Assembly (NCBI RefSeq): GCF_002743255.1 | Contig: NZ_PDYY01000015.1 | Span: forward strand, 1-64,000 | Source: Sporosarcina sp. P2 | GTDB lineage: Bacteria; Bacillota; Bacilli; Bacillales_A; Planococcaceae | DNA length: 64,000 nucleotides | Direction: 5' to 3' | Shown here: in pieces, positions 28,234-37,035 of the stretch | How the letters are laid out: every line of letters starts with the position of its first letter | Numbering within the stretch: position 1 is the stretch's first letter | Translations under genes and position numbers: made by a program | The notes under the pieces: model-generated | What the model was told of the DNA's origin: nothing | Seen by the model: the letters and a program-made list of their open reading frames with translations, nothing else | The model's database searches: none

Positions 28234-28759
28234 GATACAAGAACTGATAGATTACGTCTTCACAAGTATTCCTTCCATTTACTTGATCATCGCTTCGACG
28301 GTAGTTTTCGTCGTGATGACGACATTTGTCTATACGATGCGGGCGAAGGCGTCGAATAGGCCGATTCAGGCGAAGAAGATTATCTTACCGCCATTGTTCA
28401 TGTCGTCTGGGATGTTGATGTTCTTGTTCGACGAATTCCAAGTGCCATGGACGCAAGTGGTAGAAGCCGGTTTGGTCGGCTTGATATTTTCCACGTTTTT
28501 GATTTATACGACGAAGTTTGAGATTAAAGATGACGGGATTTATTTGAAGAAGTCGAAGGTGTTTTTACTGATCCTGTTCGGGTTATTGGTGATTCGCCTG
28601 GTCGGAAAGATCGTGCTCAGTAACACAATCGACGTCGGTGAGCTTGGCGGCATGTTTTTCATCCTCGCGTTTTCGATGATCTTGCCGTGGCGGGTCGGAA
28701 TGTTAGTGAAGTATAAGATGCTTGAGAAGAGTAGGGTAGGGAAGGAGTCGTCCTTGTGA
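28226..28759 (+). CDS. ccdC: CcdC-like membrane protein (DUF1453)
   Basis: A 177-residue protein with four or five membrane helices, including IYLIIASTVVFVVMTTFVYT and VFLLILFGLLVIRLVGKIVL. The block RAKASNRPIQAKKIILPPLF, then MSSGMLMF, is characteristic of CcdC. Its role in cytochrome c maturation is inferred from linkage to ccdA and is not firmly established in the family. Confidence 0.87.
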   Translation: MHKIQELIDYVFTSIPSIYLIIASTVVFVVMTTFVYTMRAKASNRPIQAKKIILPPLFMSSGMLMFLFDEFQVPWTQVVEAGLVGLIFSTFLIYTTKFEIKDDGIYLKKSKVFLLILFGLLVIRLVGKIVLSNTIDVGELGGMFFILAFSMILPWRVGMLVKYKMLEKSRVGKESSL

Positions 28760-28772
28760 CGGCTTCTTTTTT
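28741..28772 (+). terminator. Terminator of the ccdA-ccdC unit
   Basis: GAAGGAGTCGTC / GTGACGGCTTC hairpin overlapping the ccdC stop codon, followed by seven T. Confidence 0.75.
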
Positions 28773-28815
28773 TATGTCTGGAAATGAAAGTAGAAGGCTG
28801 GCATAAGTTTTGAGT

Positions 28816-28931
28816 AGGGGATTTCCGTTCCGAGCGGACGCTTTCCAGCGGGCATGGCTTTGTACTAGCGACCTGGTTGGCTCACCGTGAGCCCATAGGA
28901 AAGCGTGCGCCAGCTGGAGCTTCCATCCCAT
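28816..28931. repeat. Palindromic intergenic repeat unit
   Basis: A GC-rich 115-base block with nested symmetry: outer GGGGATTTCCGTTCC facing GGAGCTTCCATCCC, middle GCGGACGCTTTCC facing GGAAAGCGTGCGC, and inner GGCTCAC-C-GTGAGCC. Composition differs sharply from its surroundings and it is not coding. I recall similar GGACGCTTTCC-type blocks between genes of Bacillales, so a multi-copy genomic repeat is likely, but only one copy is in the window. Confidence 0.6.
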
Positions 28932-28991
28932 GACGTATCACCCTAACTCACTGATCTTACGAACTTGAACTACATACTCAAAACCACACAA

Positions 28992-29026
28992 AAACAGGAT
29001 GCCCCATCAATAGGGACATCCTGTTT
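28992..29026. terminator. Terminator shared with yneK
   Basis: AAACAGGATG / CATCCTGTTT with inner CCC / GGG pairing; T-rich on both sides. Confidence 0.8.
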
Positions 29027-29032
29027 CTTTAT

Positions 29033-29458
29033 TCACGTAAACAAATGCTCATATGGCTGAACATCAATTTCCATCTGCTTGAGTTTCTTGCGCAAGAAGT
29101 TATGGTCGCGCTTTGGCGTAGCAAGAATATACCCCTTGATAATATGATCAAATTCAATAGTTTTGGCACGGTCTTCTAATGCAATCTCACCGATCTTGGC
29201 ACCGATCTTCTGCTTCGCCACGTCGCGGAACAACTCCGGCACAGGCGTAACGAGTTCGTTGAGCATGCTTTTCGCCTCGTCATTCCATAAATGCAACGAC
29301 TCATTGACGTAATGCTCTTCCCAATCCAGTGTCGATTTTCCGTCTTCTTTCGGCAATACTTTCAGGAACTTCCGGAACATGAAGAATCCACCGATAGCGA
29401 ATAAGCCGATCATCACAATACCCCAAAATATAATAAACCACATAAATAGGTCTGGCAC
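29033..29458 (-). CDS. yneK: YneK-like DUF2621 protein
   Basis: A 141-residue protein anchored by one N-terminal membrane helix (FMWFIIFWGIVMIGLFAIGG) with a soluble part containing LDWEEHYVNESLHLWNDEAK and ATPKRDHNFLRKKLKQ. The DUF2621 assignment rests on these blocks and on its place after ccdC, as in B. subtilis. Function unknown. Confidence 0.82.
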   Translation of the reverse strand: MPDLFMWFIIFWGIVMIGLFAIGGFFMFRKFLKVLPKEDGKSTLDWEEHYVNESLHLWNDEAKSMLNELVTPVPELFRDVAKQKIGAKIGEIALEDRAKTIEFDHIIKGYILATPKRDHNFLRKKLKQMEIDVQPYEHLFT

Positions 29459-29576
29459 GGTTTTTTCACCTCTTCCATTCTACCCTTCATTATAAAAGCA
29501 ATTGAGAAATATTTCACTAACAAAGTATCCTTTTCACTTTTTTCGTCTATATAGCGGATGAAAGGAGGTGATACAC

Positions 29577-29798
29577 ATGGCAGCAACACTAGAATTCAAT
29601 CAGGCTACGGCGAAGATCCACTTTAATGCAGGTGTTAACGAGAAAGGTCACTTCATCCGCAAGATTAAAACGTACAAATTCATCAATGACGACGCAACAC
29701 CAGCAAATATGTACACCGCTTTGACACAACTTGCTTCATTATCAAGCTACCCACTCATTCAGCTCGAGAAAGTAGTAACAGAAGATCTTCATAACTAA
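29577..29798 (+). CDS. DUF1659 protein
   Basis: A 73-residue protein (KTYKFINDDATPANMYTALT is the family block). ATG 29577 follows AAAGGAGGTG. It forms, with the next two genes, a trio often seen together in Bacillales. Function unknown. Confidence 0.85.
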   Translation: MAATLEFNQATAKIHFNAGVNEKGHFIRKIKTYKFINDDATPANMYTALTQLASLSSYPLIQLEKVVTEDLHN

Positions 29799-29821
29799 AA
29801 TCGTACAGGAGGAGAGCGCAC

Positions 29822-30040
29822 ATGGCAAAAGTATTGGAATTAACATTTTTAACCGCGGCGAATAAGCCGGTCACATTAACGGTGGATGAACCCGATGAAG
29901 ACATTACGCAAGGTCAAGTCGAAGCGGTAATGCAGCAAGTGATCCAAAGCAATATTTTCCTCATCGAAGAATCTCCACTCGCCACGATTAAAGGTGCACG
30001 AATCGTTGCACGTGATACACGAAACATCGTCAGTCGATAA
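29822..30040 (+). CDS. DUF2922 protein
   Basis: A 72-residue protein: KVLELTFLTAANKPVTLTVD, then DITQGQVEAVMQQVI and GARIVARDTRNI, matching DUF2922. ATG after AGGAGGAG, 23 bases behind the DUF1659 gene. The sheet-forming, threonine-rich N-terminal half and small size are shared with its neighbour. Function unknown. Confidence 0.85.
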   Translation: MAKVLELTFLTAANKPVTLTVDEPDEDITQGQVEAVMQQVIQSNIFLIEESPLATIKGARIVARDTRNIVSR

Positions 30041-30045
30041 GTTAC

Positions 30046-30083
30046 AGCCGGTTTTCAGTCACGTACTGGAAGCCGGCTTTTTC
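30046..30083 (+). terminator. Internal terminator or attenuator
   Basis: AGCCGGTTTTCAGT / ACTGGAAGCCGGCT with TTTTT, placed between the DUF2922 and YvrJ genes, so expression of YvrJ may be lower or separate. Confidence 0.75.
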
Positions 30084-30111
30084 ATCGAATGACAGAGAGG
30101 AGGAGTGAACA

Positions 30112-30240
30112 ATGGAGCACTGGCTACAGCTCATACAAGATGTCGGATTTCCGATTTTCGTATCGTTTTATCTACTGCATCGTTTGGAAGTGAAGCTAGA
30201 GGCGATTCATGGCGTTCTCTCAGACATCAAAAACAGATGA
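30112..30240 (+). CDS. YvrJ-family small membrane peptide
   Basis: A 42-residue peptide beginning MEHWLQLIQDVGFPIFVSFY and ending LEVKLEAIHGVLSDIKNR. One membrane helix is followed by a charged amphipathic tail, the YvrJ pattern. It has its own AGAGGAGGAG ribosome-binding site. Third member of the DUF1659-DUF2922-YvrJ trio. Confidence 0.85.
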   Translation: MEHWLQLIQDVGFPIFVSFYLLHRLEVKLEAIHGVLSDIKNR

Positions 30241-30359
30241 CTTCATAGGAACTTCATGATTCCGACAAGATTTAGCCAAAATGGAGGCTGCCTTCACCTT
30301 GTATGACTGGTGAACTTTCGTTATGATAAAGTGACTATTAAAAGGTGGAGGAATCGAAA

Positions 30360-30950
30360 ATGTATAAAAAGCTTTTGGTACCGTTAACACTTATTTTTGT
30401 GCTGATATTGAGTGCGTGTGGTGGCAGTTTTAAGCCCGATCATAAATATAAAGTGGATTCATTTAAAGCTACCAACCAACACAATGAAACCGTAACCGAT
30501 GAAGACTTGAAAGGCTCTGTATGGCTAGCGCAATTTGTATTTACGAAATGTACAACCGTTTGTCCGCCAATGATGAGCAATATGGTCACGTTGCAGGAAA
30601 AATTGATTGACAATAACATCGAGGATTACCATATCGTGTCATTCAGTGTAGACCCGGATGTGGATACACCAGAAGAACTCGGGAAGTATCTCGACTTGTT
30701 TAGCGCGCCCGATGAAAGTAAATGGCAGATGCTGACAGGTTACGATATGAAGACCATTGAAAAATTAGCTGCTTCATCGTTTAAACAGTTAGTGAAGCAA
30801 ATCCCGAATGATGATCAAGTCATCCATGGCGTTTCATTCGGCTTGGTGAATCAGAACAATGAAGTCGTAAAATTATATGGTGGGAACGAAGACGTGCAAT
30901 ATGATACAATCGTAAAAGACATGAAAGCACTCATCAAAGAAGGCAAGTAA
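30360..30950 (+). CDS. SCO-family copper chaperone-like lipoprotein
   Basis: A 196-residue lipoprotein: lipobox LSAC, then a thioredoxin fold with the copper/redox motif CTTVCPPM and the conserved His in VIHGVSF. SCO proteins help build the Cu-A centre of cytochrome c oxidase outside the membrane. ATG 30360 follows GGTGGAGG. Nearby ccdA-type genes fit a theme of extracytoplasmic redox assembly. Confidence 0.92.
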   Translation: MYKKLLVPLTLIFVLILSACGGSFKPDHKYKVDSFKATNQHNETVTDEDLKGSVWLAQFVFTKCTTVCPPMMSNMVTLQEKLIDNNIEDYHIVSFSVDPDVDTPEELGKYLDLFSAPDESKWQMLTGYDMKTIEKLAASSFKQLVKQIPNDDQVIHGVSFGLVNQNNEVVKLYGGNEDVQYDTIVKDMKALIKEGK

Positions 30951-30970
30951 TCAACTGAAGGGATGAGGCA

Positions 30971-31654
30971 ATGAAGAAATTAAAGAAAAAGAGGCTCAGT
31001 CGATCGGGACGAGTTATGGTCGCTTTTTTGGTTTTATTAGTACCTGTTGCTGTCACGCTCTTTACGATTTCCGCCATTCTTTGGGTGAATTTCGGAAAAC
31101 ACGACACGATTAAAGAAACGGCTACGGCGTTATTTCATATTCAAGACCGAAAAACTGGAGAAGCCGTCCCACAGGAATTTATTCCAATCTATATCGAGGC
31201 AGCAAAAGAATACAATATTCCGTGGACATTGCTTGCAGCGCATCACCGCATTGAGACCAGGTTCTCTACAATGAAAGCCGACGTCTCACCAGTTGGTGCA
31301 GAAGGACCGATGCAGTTCATGCCATGTACGTTCGTCGGCTGGGATTATCCTGGTTGCAAGGAATTGGGCAAAGGAGATATTCCTGAACGTGATAAAATTG
31401 ATCCAGCGGTGATTAAGCAATACGGTGGTTACGGTGTCGATGCAAACGGTGACGGAATAGCGGACCCATTTGATATAGAAGATGCCATCTTCAGCGCCGC
31501 CCACTATCTATCGGATAGCGGTGCCGCAGACGGGGATATACCGAAAGCTGTTTTCACTTATAATCACAGCGATCAATATGTAGAAGATGTATTGTGGTAT
31601 TACAATGAGTTCGAGGAGCAACGCAAGGCAACAGAGAAGCAAGTGAAGAAATGA
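30971..31654 (+). CDS. Membrane-anchored lytic transglycosylase (SLT-type)
   Basis: A 227-residue protein with an N-terminal basic stretch and one membrane helix (residues 14-40), then an SLT-like domain: IPWTLLAAHHRIETRFST (Glu likely catalytic), GAEGPMQFMPCTFVGW and KAVFTYNHSDQYVEDVL. It resembles the N-terminal domain of the CwlT-type wall hydrolases but lacks a peptidase domain. It would cleave peptidoglycan glycan strands. Follows the SCO gene by 20 bases. Confidence 0.85.
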   Translation: MKKLKKKRLSRSGRVMVAFLVLLVPVAVTLFTISAILWVNFGKHDTIKETATALFHIQDRKTGEAVPQEFIPIYIEAAKEYNIPWTLLAAHHRIETRFSTMKADVSPVGAEGPMQFMPCTFVGWDYPGCKELGKGDIPERDKIDPAVIKQYGGYGVDANGDGIADPFDIEDAIFSAAHYLSDSGAADGDIPKAVFTYNHSDQYVEDVLWYYNEFEEQRKATEKQVKK

Positions 31655-31691
31655 AACGTGGAGTCCACCGAATCTGGTGGCTCCGCGTTTT
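31654..31691 (+). terminator. Terminator of the transglycosylase gene
   Basis: AAACGTGGAGTCCACC / GGTGGCTCCGCGTTT then TTTT. Confidence 0.88.
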
Positions 31692-31735
31692 TTTGATTGA
31701 TGTAAAGTGGAAGGGAACGTTCAAGAGGCGGGCGT

Positions 31736-31882
31736 ATAGAGCGGTTGTCACCTATCATAGAGCACTTCGCACTGACTATAGAGCGGTTACGGAACATGAT
31801 AGAGCTTTGGTTTCGTATTATAGAGCGCTTTACGGTGACTATAGAGCGGTTACGCATGAACTATGAGCGTGTAGACGAATGA
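31736..31882. repeat. 21-bp tandem-period array, ATAGAGC type (seven units)
   Basis: ATAGAGC starts at 31736, 31757, 31778, 31799, 31820 and 31841, and a seventh unit (TATGAGC) keeps exact 21-base register at 31862. Only the heptamer is strictly kept; the other 14 bases vary, with GGTTA- or GTTT-like starts. Because 21 is a multiple of three, all frames read as seven-residue repeats (for example DYRAVTE, SYYRALY), but no ribosome-binding site supports a protein. A matching array in opposite orientation lies at 36066-36205. Confidence 0.85.
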
Positions 31883-31906
31883 ATAAGCAAAACTTAGTCT
31901 ACAAAA

Positions 31907-31945
31907 AAACGTGAAGCGCCTCGAATGGGCCACTTCACGTTTTGA
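31907..31945. terminator. Terminator of glsB
   Basis: AACGTGAAG / CTTCACGTTT arms, T-rich on both strands, immediately downstream of the minus-strand glsB. Confidence 0.8.
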
Positions 31946-31954
31946 TGTTTAGTA

Positions 31955-32209
31955 TTATGAAGCTCTTCGCATACTCTTCATAATTAAGCTAACAATGAAT
32001 ACAAGTACAATCGCACCGATTAACGCGGGTAAGAAATAGAAACTAGAGATCTGTGGACCCCATTCGCCTAATAGTGCACCACCAATCCATGCACCTACAA
32101 TACCTGCAATGATGTTACCAATGATACCGCCGGGAATATCTCTACCTACAATAAGTCCAGCTAGCCAACCAATGATACCTCCGATAATTAAGAACCATAA
32201 AAAGCTCAT
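31955..32209 (-). CDS. GlsB/YeaQ/YmgE-family stress membrane protein
   Basis: An 84-residue three-helix membrane protein with the glycine-rich family blocks GGIIGWLAGLIVGRDIPGGI and NIIAGIVGAWIGGALLGEWG. Members are general-stress or envelope-associated with no known activity. ATG 32209 is 9 bases after AGGAG; the ATG at 32218 abuts it. Confidence 0.9.
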   Translation of the reverse strand: MSFLWFLIIGGIIGWLAGLIVGRDIPGGIIGNIIAGIVGAWIGGALLGEWGPQISSFYFLPALIGAIVLVFIVSLIMKSMRRAS

Positions 32210-32295
32210 GTTGCTCATCTCCTTTTCATTATGTTATGTAGCTCTTGCTTAGTATTGGTATTACCATCTTTTTAATACCTCAAACATTTTTCGAT

Positions 32296-32333
32296 AAAAA
32301 AGTTCAGACAGGTCAAATGCCTGCTGAACTTTT
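32296..32333 (-). terminator. Terminator of pncA
   Basis: AAAAAGTTCAG / CTGAACTTTT with inner AGG / CCT pairing, just downstream of the minus-strand pncA. Confidence 0.82.
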
Positions 32334-32341
32334 GTCTGACT

Positions 32342-32890
32342 TTATTTCGCTATCACGGTTGCGCCCAATGTGTTTTGGAAGTGAGAGAGAGCCCAGTCGT
32401 GACCTGCAGCGTTGAAACTTGCGACGCCGCCTTCATGAACAACAATCGTGTAGCCAAGGTTGTACGCATCGACTGCAGTATGTAAGATGCAAATATCCGT
32501 GCATACACCCATAAGATGGATTTCCGTAATACCGCGTGCGCGCAATTGGATATCGAGATCTGTTCCGGCAAATGCACTGTAGCGTGTTTTATCCATCCAA
32601 CTAATTTCTTGTTTATGATCGGTATAGAGATCCTGCAGTTTCCCATAAAGATTTCTGCCTACTGTGCCTCGAATGTTGTGAGGAGGGAATAGTTTGCTTT
32701 CCGGATGGTACGGATCATTTTTTTCATGCACGTCATTAATGATGAATACTGGCAATTGGTGTTGTACATACTCCGTTGTTTGCTTCACAATATACTGCTC
32801 AAGCGCGATACCTGGATCACCGCAAGTCAATGCACCGTCCCTTGCTACAAAATCTACTGTATAATCGATAACGAGTAATGCTTTCTTCAT
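32342..32890 (-). CDS. pncA: Nicotinamidase-like cysteine hydrolase
   Basis: A 182-residue isochorismatase-fold hydrolase, close along its length to what I recall of Bacillus PncA (YueJ). The catalytic triad is Asp9 (LLVIDYTVDF), Lys about 101 in MDKTRYSAFAGTDL, and Cys about 130 in GVCTDICILHTA. It would deaminate nicotinamide to nicotinate in NAD salvage. Single gene with AGGAGAGG before ATG 32890. Confidence 0.9.
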   Translation of the reverse strand: MKKALLVIDYTVDFVARDGALTCGDPGIALEQYIVKQTTEYVQHQLPVFIINDVHEKNDPYHPESKLFPPHNIRGTVGRNLYGKLQDLYTDHKQEISWMDKTRYSAFAGTDLDIQLRARGITEIHLMGVCTDICILHTAVDAYNLGYTIVVHEGGVASFNAAGHDWALSHFQNTLGATVIAK

Positions 32891-33256
32891 ACAAAACCTC
32901 TCCTTTTCTTTATTTTCTCATAGTGGCGGCTCCGTGTCTAAACATATGTAAAGACACTAAAGACTTCATTACCATACATAATTTCGTAATAAAACATAAA
33001 ATAGTTATTTATTATTTTCTGGAAATAGATATACAGTAAATGGCATAAACGGCATTTTTACGAGAGAATGTGACGCTATTTGAGAATAGAAACGACTAAT
33101 TGAGAATTCTTAATGATATTTCGATTAGTCATAAGCTTTTCTTATGTATACCTATAAATTATATGTATTTTACTATTGTTCTTTGCTATACTAAGATGGA
33201 GTAGAGGAAAGATGGGAACTTTTCGTCTTTCAGTACATAAAGGGAGGAAACATAAA
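32891..33256. other. acnA upstream regulatory region
   Basis: About 365 AT-rich bases between divergent pncA and acnA. It holds the CcpC-like box (33131-33145) and a TATACT -10 candidate (33187-33192); no further gene was seen. Confidence 0.6.
33131..33145 (+). promoter_or_regulatory. CcpC-type operator of acnA
   Basis: ATAA-GCTTTTC-TTAT fits the CcpC dyad ATAA-N7-TTAT. With the -10 candidate TATACT (33187-33192) the dyad centre falls near -61, close to the -66 site I recall for B. subtilis citB. This suggests citrate-responsive repression. Confidence 0.65.
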
Positions 33257-35971
33257 ATGGCAAAAAGCAACTTGCATAATAGCCGTCAGTCTTTCAAAGT
33301 AAACGACAAGACGTATAACTACTACCGTTTGAAAGCTTTAGAAGAAGCAGGACTAACAAAAGTATCGAAACTTCCTTATTCTGTAAGAGTATTACTAGAA
33401 TCCGTACTTCGTCAACACGACGGATACGTGATCAAGGACGACCATGTAGAAGATTTAGCTAAATGGGGCACTGTACAAAACGCAGACGCTGAAGTTCCAT
33501 TCAAACCTTCACGTGTAATTCTACAAGACTTCACAGGAGTTCCTGTTGTAGTAGACTTGGCTTCATTGCGTTCTGCAATGAACGAACTAGGTGGAGATCC
33601 AAACGAGATCAATCCTGAAATTCCAGTGGATCTAGTAATTGACCACTCTGTACAAGTAGATAGCTATGGTACGCCAGAAGCTCTACAACTAAATATGGAA
33701 CTTGAATTCGAACGTAATGCTGAGCGTTACCAGTTCTTGAGCTGGGCACAAAAAGCATACGATAACTACCGTGCAGTACCACCTGCAACGGGTATCGTTC
33801 ACCAAGTAAACCTTGAATATCTAGCAAACGTTGTTCACGCTGTTGAAAACGAAGATGGATCATTCGAAACATACCCAGATACATTGGTTGGAACGGACTC
33901 CCATACAACCATGATCAACGGTATCGGTGTACTTGGATGGGGCGTTGGTGGTATCGAAGCAGAAGCAGGAATGCTTGGACAACCTTCGTATTTCCCAATT
34001 CCAGAAGTTATCGGTGTAAAATTGGTTGGCGATCTTCCAGACGGTACAACTGCAACGGACTTGGCGCTTAAAGTAACTCAAATCCTTCGTGCACAAGGCG
34101 TTGTAGGTAAATTTGTTGAGTTCTTCGGCCCTGGCGTTTCTAAATTGCCACTTGCTGACCGTGCGACAATCGCAAACATGGCGCCTGAATATGGTGCTAC
34201 TTGTGGATTTTTCCCAGTTGACGAAGAGTCACTTAACTATATGCGCTTAACAGGCCGCGACGAAGAGCATATTGCAGTAGTTAAGCAATACTTGATCGAA
34301 AACGATATGTTCTTCACTCCTGAAAAGGAAGAGCCGACATTCACTAAAGTTGTAGAAATCAACCTTAGCGACATCGCTGCAAACCTTTCAGGTCCTAAAC
34401 GTCCACAAGACTTGATTCCATTGACTGAAATGCAACAGTCGTTCAAAGACGCAGTTGTAGCTCCAGAAGGAACACAAGGCTTTGGTTTAACACCAAAAGA
34501 GCTTAAGAAAAAAGGCACAATTAAGTTCGAAGACGGACGTAAAGTTGAGCTGAAAACGGGTGACGTTGCAATCGCAGCTATCACTTCTTGTACAAACACA
34601 TCTAACCCTTACGTTATGTTAGCGGCTGGATTGGTTGCGAAGAAGGCTGTTGAAAAAGGACTTACACCTCCTGCATACGTTAAAACTTCATTGGCACCGG
34701 GTTCAAAAGTCGTAACAGGCTACTTGAACGAATCAGGTCTAACTGATTACTTGGATCAAATCGGATTCAACACTGTAGGTTACGGATGTACTACATGTAT
34801 CGGTAACTCCGGTCCATTGCTTCCGGAAATCGAAAAAACAATTGGTGACGAAGATCTTCTAGTTACATCTGTCCTATCAGGTAACCGTAACTTTGAAGGC
34901 CGCGTACACCCATTTGTGAAAGCGAACTACTTGGCTTCACCTCCACTAGTTGTAGCATATGCACTAGCTGGAACAGTGAACATTGACTTTGCGAAAGACC
35001 CAATCGGAACAGATAAAGACGGCAACGACGTATTCTTCAAAGACATCTGGCCTTCTACACAAGAAGTTAACGATGTATTGAACGCTACAGTTACACCTGA
35101 ATTGTTCCGTAAAGAATATGCTCGCGTATTCACTGAAAACGAAGCATGGAATGCAATTGAAACGACTGACGATTCACTATACGATTTCGATGAGTCTTCA
35201 ACGTATATCCAAAACCCACCGTTCTTCGAAAACCTTTCGAAAGAACCAGGTGATATCGAACCGCTTAACGGCTTGCGTGTAATCGGTAAGTTCGGTGATT
35301 CTATCACGACTGACCACATTTCACCTGCAGGAGCTATCGGTTTGAATACACCTGCTGGTCTCTACTTGCGTGAAAATGGCGTAGAGCCACGTAACTTCAA
35401 CTCTTACGGTTCACGTCGTGGTAACCACGAAGTCATGATGCGCGGAACGTTTGCGAACATTCGTATTCGTAACCAAATCGCAGCTGGCACTGAAGGTGGA
35501 TTCACTACGTACTGGCCAAACAAAGAAGTTATGCCGATCTATGATGCAGCTATGAAGTATCAAGAAGACGGTACGGGTCTAGCTATCCTTGGTGGTAAAG
35601 ACTACGGAATGGGTTCTTCACGTGACTGGGCAGCAAAAGGTACCAACTTGCTTGGCATCAAAACAGTTATCGTAGAAAGCTTCGAGCGTATTCACCGTTC
35701 TAACCTAGTGATGATGGGTGTACTTCCACTTCAATTCATCAATGGTGAAAACGTTGAATCTCTAGGCTTAACTGGTGAAGAAGAAATCTGTGTGAATATC
35801 GCTGAAGGCGTAAAACCACGTTCAATCCTTAAAGTTACAGCGAAAGCTCCAGACGGCAAGGAAACTGAATTTGAAGTACTAGCTCGTTTCGACTCTGAAG
35901 TTGAAGTAGACTACTACCGTCACGGCGGAATCCTTCAAATGGTTCTACGTAATAAATTAGCAGCAAAGTAA
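33257..35971 (+). CDS. acnA: Aconitate hydratase (AcnA/CitB)
   Basis: A 904-residue aconitase of the IRP1/AcnA type, converting citrate to isocitrate in the TCA cycle. The 4Fe-4S cysteines are in TSCTNTSNP (about 444) and [11 protein letters not shown] (about 510 and 513). Substrate-binding blocks include [20 protein letters not shown], and the swivelling C-terminal domain has [18 protein letters not shown] 33257 follows GGGAGG; a frame open from 33176 overlaps the promoter. Codon use is strongly biased, as for a highly expressed gene. Apo-forms can bind RNA in this family. Confidence 0.97.
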   Translation: MAKSNLHNSRQSFKVNDKTYNYYRLKALEEAGLTKVSKLPYSVRVLLESVLRQHDGYVIKDDHVEDLAKWGTVQNADAEVPFKPSRVILQDFTGVPVVVDLASLRSAMNELGGDPNEINPEIPVDLVIDHSVQVDSYGTPEALQLNMELEFERNAERYQFLSWAQKAYDNYRAVPPATGIVHQVNLEYLANVVHAVENEDGSFETYPDTLVGTDSHTTMINGIGVLGWGVGGIEAEAGMLGQPSYFPIPEVIGVKLVGDLPDGTTATDLALKVTQILRAQGVVGKFVEFFGPGVSKLPLADRATIANMAPEYGATCGFFPVDEESLNYMRLTGRDEEHIAVVKQYLIENDMFFTPEKEEPTFTKVVEINLSDIAANLSGPKRPQDLIPLTEMQQSFKDAVVAPEGTQGFGLTPKELKKKGTIKFEDGRKVELKTGDVAIAAITSCTNTSNPYVMLAAGLVAKKAVEKGLTPPAYVKTSLAPGSKVVTGYLNESGLTDYLDQIGFNTVGYGCTTCIGNSGPLLPEIEKTIGDEDLLVTSVLSGNRNFEGRVHPFVKANYLASPPLVVAYALAGTVNIDFAKDPIGTDKDGNDVFFKDIWPSTQEVNDVLNATVTPELFRKEYARVFTENEAWNAIETTDDSLYDFDESSTYIQNPPFFENLSKEPGDIEPLNGLRVIGKFGDSITTDHISPAGAIGLNTPAGLYLRENGVEPRNFNSYGSRRGNHEVMMRGTFANIRIRNQIAAGTEGGFTTYWPNKEVMPIYDAAMKYQEDGTGLAILGGKDYGMGSSRDWAAKGTNLLGIKTVIVESFERIHRSNLVMMGVLPLQFINGENVESLGLTGEEEICVNIAEGVKPRSILKVTAKAPDGKETEFEVLARFDSEVEVDYYRHGGILQMVLRNKLAAK

Positions 35972-35987
35972 TATAGAAATAAGGAAG

Positions 35988-36016
35988 GATGCTCGGCTAA
36001 GCCGGGCATCTTTTTT
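35988..36016 (+). terminator. Terminator of acnA
   Basis: GATGCTCGGC-TAA-GCCGGGCATC followed by six T. Confidence 0.92.
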
Positions 36017-36065
36017 CGCGTTTTACAGTTTGACTAGCGGGGATAGAGTGAAAACCATTGCGTCG

Positions 36066-36205
36066 ACGCTCATTCATTCGAATAAGCGCTCATAGTTCAT
36101 GCGTGTCCGCTCTATGGATACCGCCAAGCGCTCTATGATACGAGACCACCGCTCTAGCACGGTCCGTATCGGCTCATACGTAAGCTATATCCGCTCATGT
36201 CTCCA
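36066..36205. repeat. 21-bp period array, GCTCTAT type (seven units, inverse of the 31.7-kb array)
   Basis: GCTC occurs at 36068, 36088, 36109, 36130, 36151, 36172 and 36193; after the first step (20) the spacing is exactly 21. The heptamer GCTCTAT/GCTCATA is the complement of the ATAGAGC heptamer at 31736-31882. The array fills most of the acnA-yneP intergenic space and is not convincingly coding. Confidence 0.85.
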
Positions 36206-36292
36206 CGTCTCCACCTACAATTTCCACTCCCATAATGTCTATCACAAGCAATTCACTTTTCCGTTCGCTATACTAGAACATGAGGTGATCAC

Positions 36293-36718
36293 ATGTTTAC
36301 GAGTGAAAAAGAAATCGAAGTGCGTTACGCAGAAACCGATCAGATGGGCGTCGTTTACCATGCCAACTACTTAATTTGGATGGAAATTGGCCGGACTACA
36401 CTGATCAAAGATCTCGGATACGAATATGCACAGCTTGAGCGCGACGGCTACTTGGCGCCTGTAACCGAGCTGTCAGTGAAGTATAAGTCGTCGATTACAT
36501 ACGGTGAGACCATTACTGTCAAAACGTGGGTCGAGTCGCACGGCAAGCTACGTACGGTCTATGGCTATGAAATCCTGCATGCAGACGGATCGATTGCCGC
36601 CACCGGTGTTTCTGAGCACGTAGTAGTGAAAAAAGAAAACTTCCGACCAGTATCCTTGCGCAAAATTCATCCGGAATGGGATGCAACATACACGAAAATT
36701 CAGCGAGGCGAAGGCTGA
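36293..36718 (+). CDS. yneP: YneP-like 4-hydroxybenzoyl-CoA/acyl-CoA thioesterase
   Basis: A 141-residue hot-dog-fold thioesterase of the YbgC/FadM type. The active-site loop is VRYAETDQMGVVYHANYLIW, with Asp at the usual nucleophile or base position. It would hydrolyse short acyl-CoA or aryl-CoA thioesters. ATG follows GAGGTGATC. Its TGA overlaps the next ATG by one base. Confidence 0.92.
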   Translation: MFTSEKEIEVRYAETDQMGVVYHANYLIWMEIGRTTLIKDLGYEYAQLERDGYLAPVTELSVKYKSSITYGETITVKTWVESHGKLRTVYGYEILHADGSIAATGVSEHVVVKKENFRPVSLRKIHPEWDATYTKIQRGEG

Positions 36719-37035
36719 TGGCATTTGGAATCGATCGACAGCAATTAAAGGAGTGGAAAAATGCGGTACAGCGTGAGGAAATTGCGTTTTTGACACATTA
36801 TTGGTTAGATGACCGGTTTCCGACAGTCAATACTGTCACAAAAGCGGGATGCAGTGATGTCGAAAAGCTCATAAAGTGGGGAAATACATACGGTTTACAG
36901 CCAGAATGGATCCACGCACGCGAAAAATATCCGCATTTCGATTTACTTGGGGAACGTCAAGTAGAAATTTTGAGGCAAGAAGGGCAATTACATCAATTAC
37001 ACCGATTAAAAAATGGTAAGCATCACTCTTTATAG
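36718..37035 (+). CDS. yneQ: YneQ-like protein, unknown function
   Basis: A 105-residue soluble protein (RQQLKEWKNAVQREEIAFLT, then HYWLDDRFPTVNTVTKAGC and EWIHAREKYPHFDLL). It sits exactly where yneQ lies in B. subtilis, coupled to yneP through a TGATG overlap. No domain of known function is seen. Confidence 0.8.
   Translation: MAFGIDRQQLKEWKNAVQREEIAFLTHYWLDDRFPTVNTVTKAGCSDVEKLIKWGNTYGLQPEWIHAREKYPHFDLLGERQVEILRQEGQLHQLHRLKNGKHHSL

Noticed and set aside
28659..28931. Minus-strand 90-codon frame over the palindromic repeat
   Set aside because: Partly antisense to ccdC and otherwise made of the repeat.
31651..31866. Heptapeptide-repeat ORFs (YRAL/YRAV on plus, RSIV on minus)
   Set aside because: Open on both strands simply because 21-bp repeats keep frame; no start signals.
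31736..36205. The 21-bp arrays as a CRISPR
   Set aside because: Repeats are only about 7 bases with 14-base variable parts, far too short, and no cas gene is present.
36099..36374. Frame starting in the second 21-bp array
   Set aside because: Same artefact of the repeat; overlaps the start of the yneP-like thioesterase.
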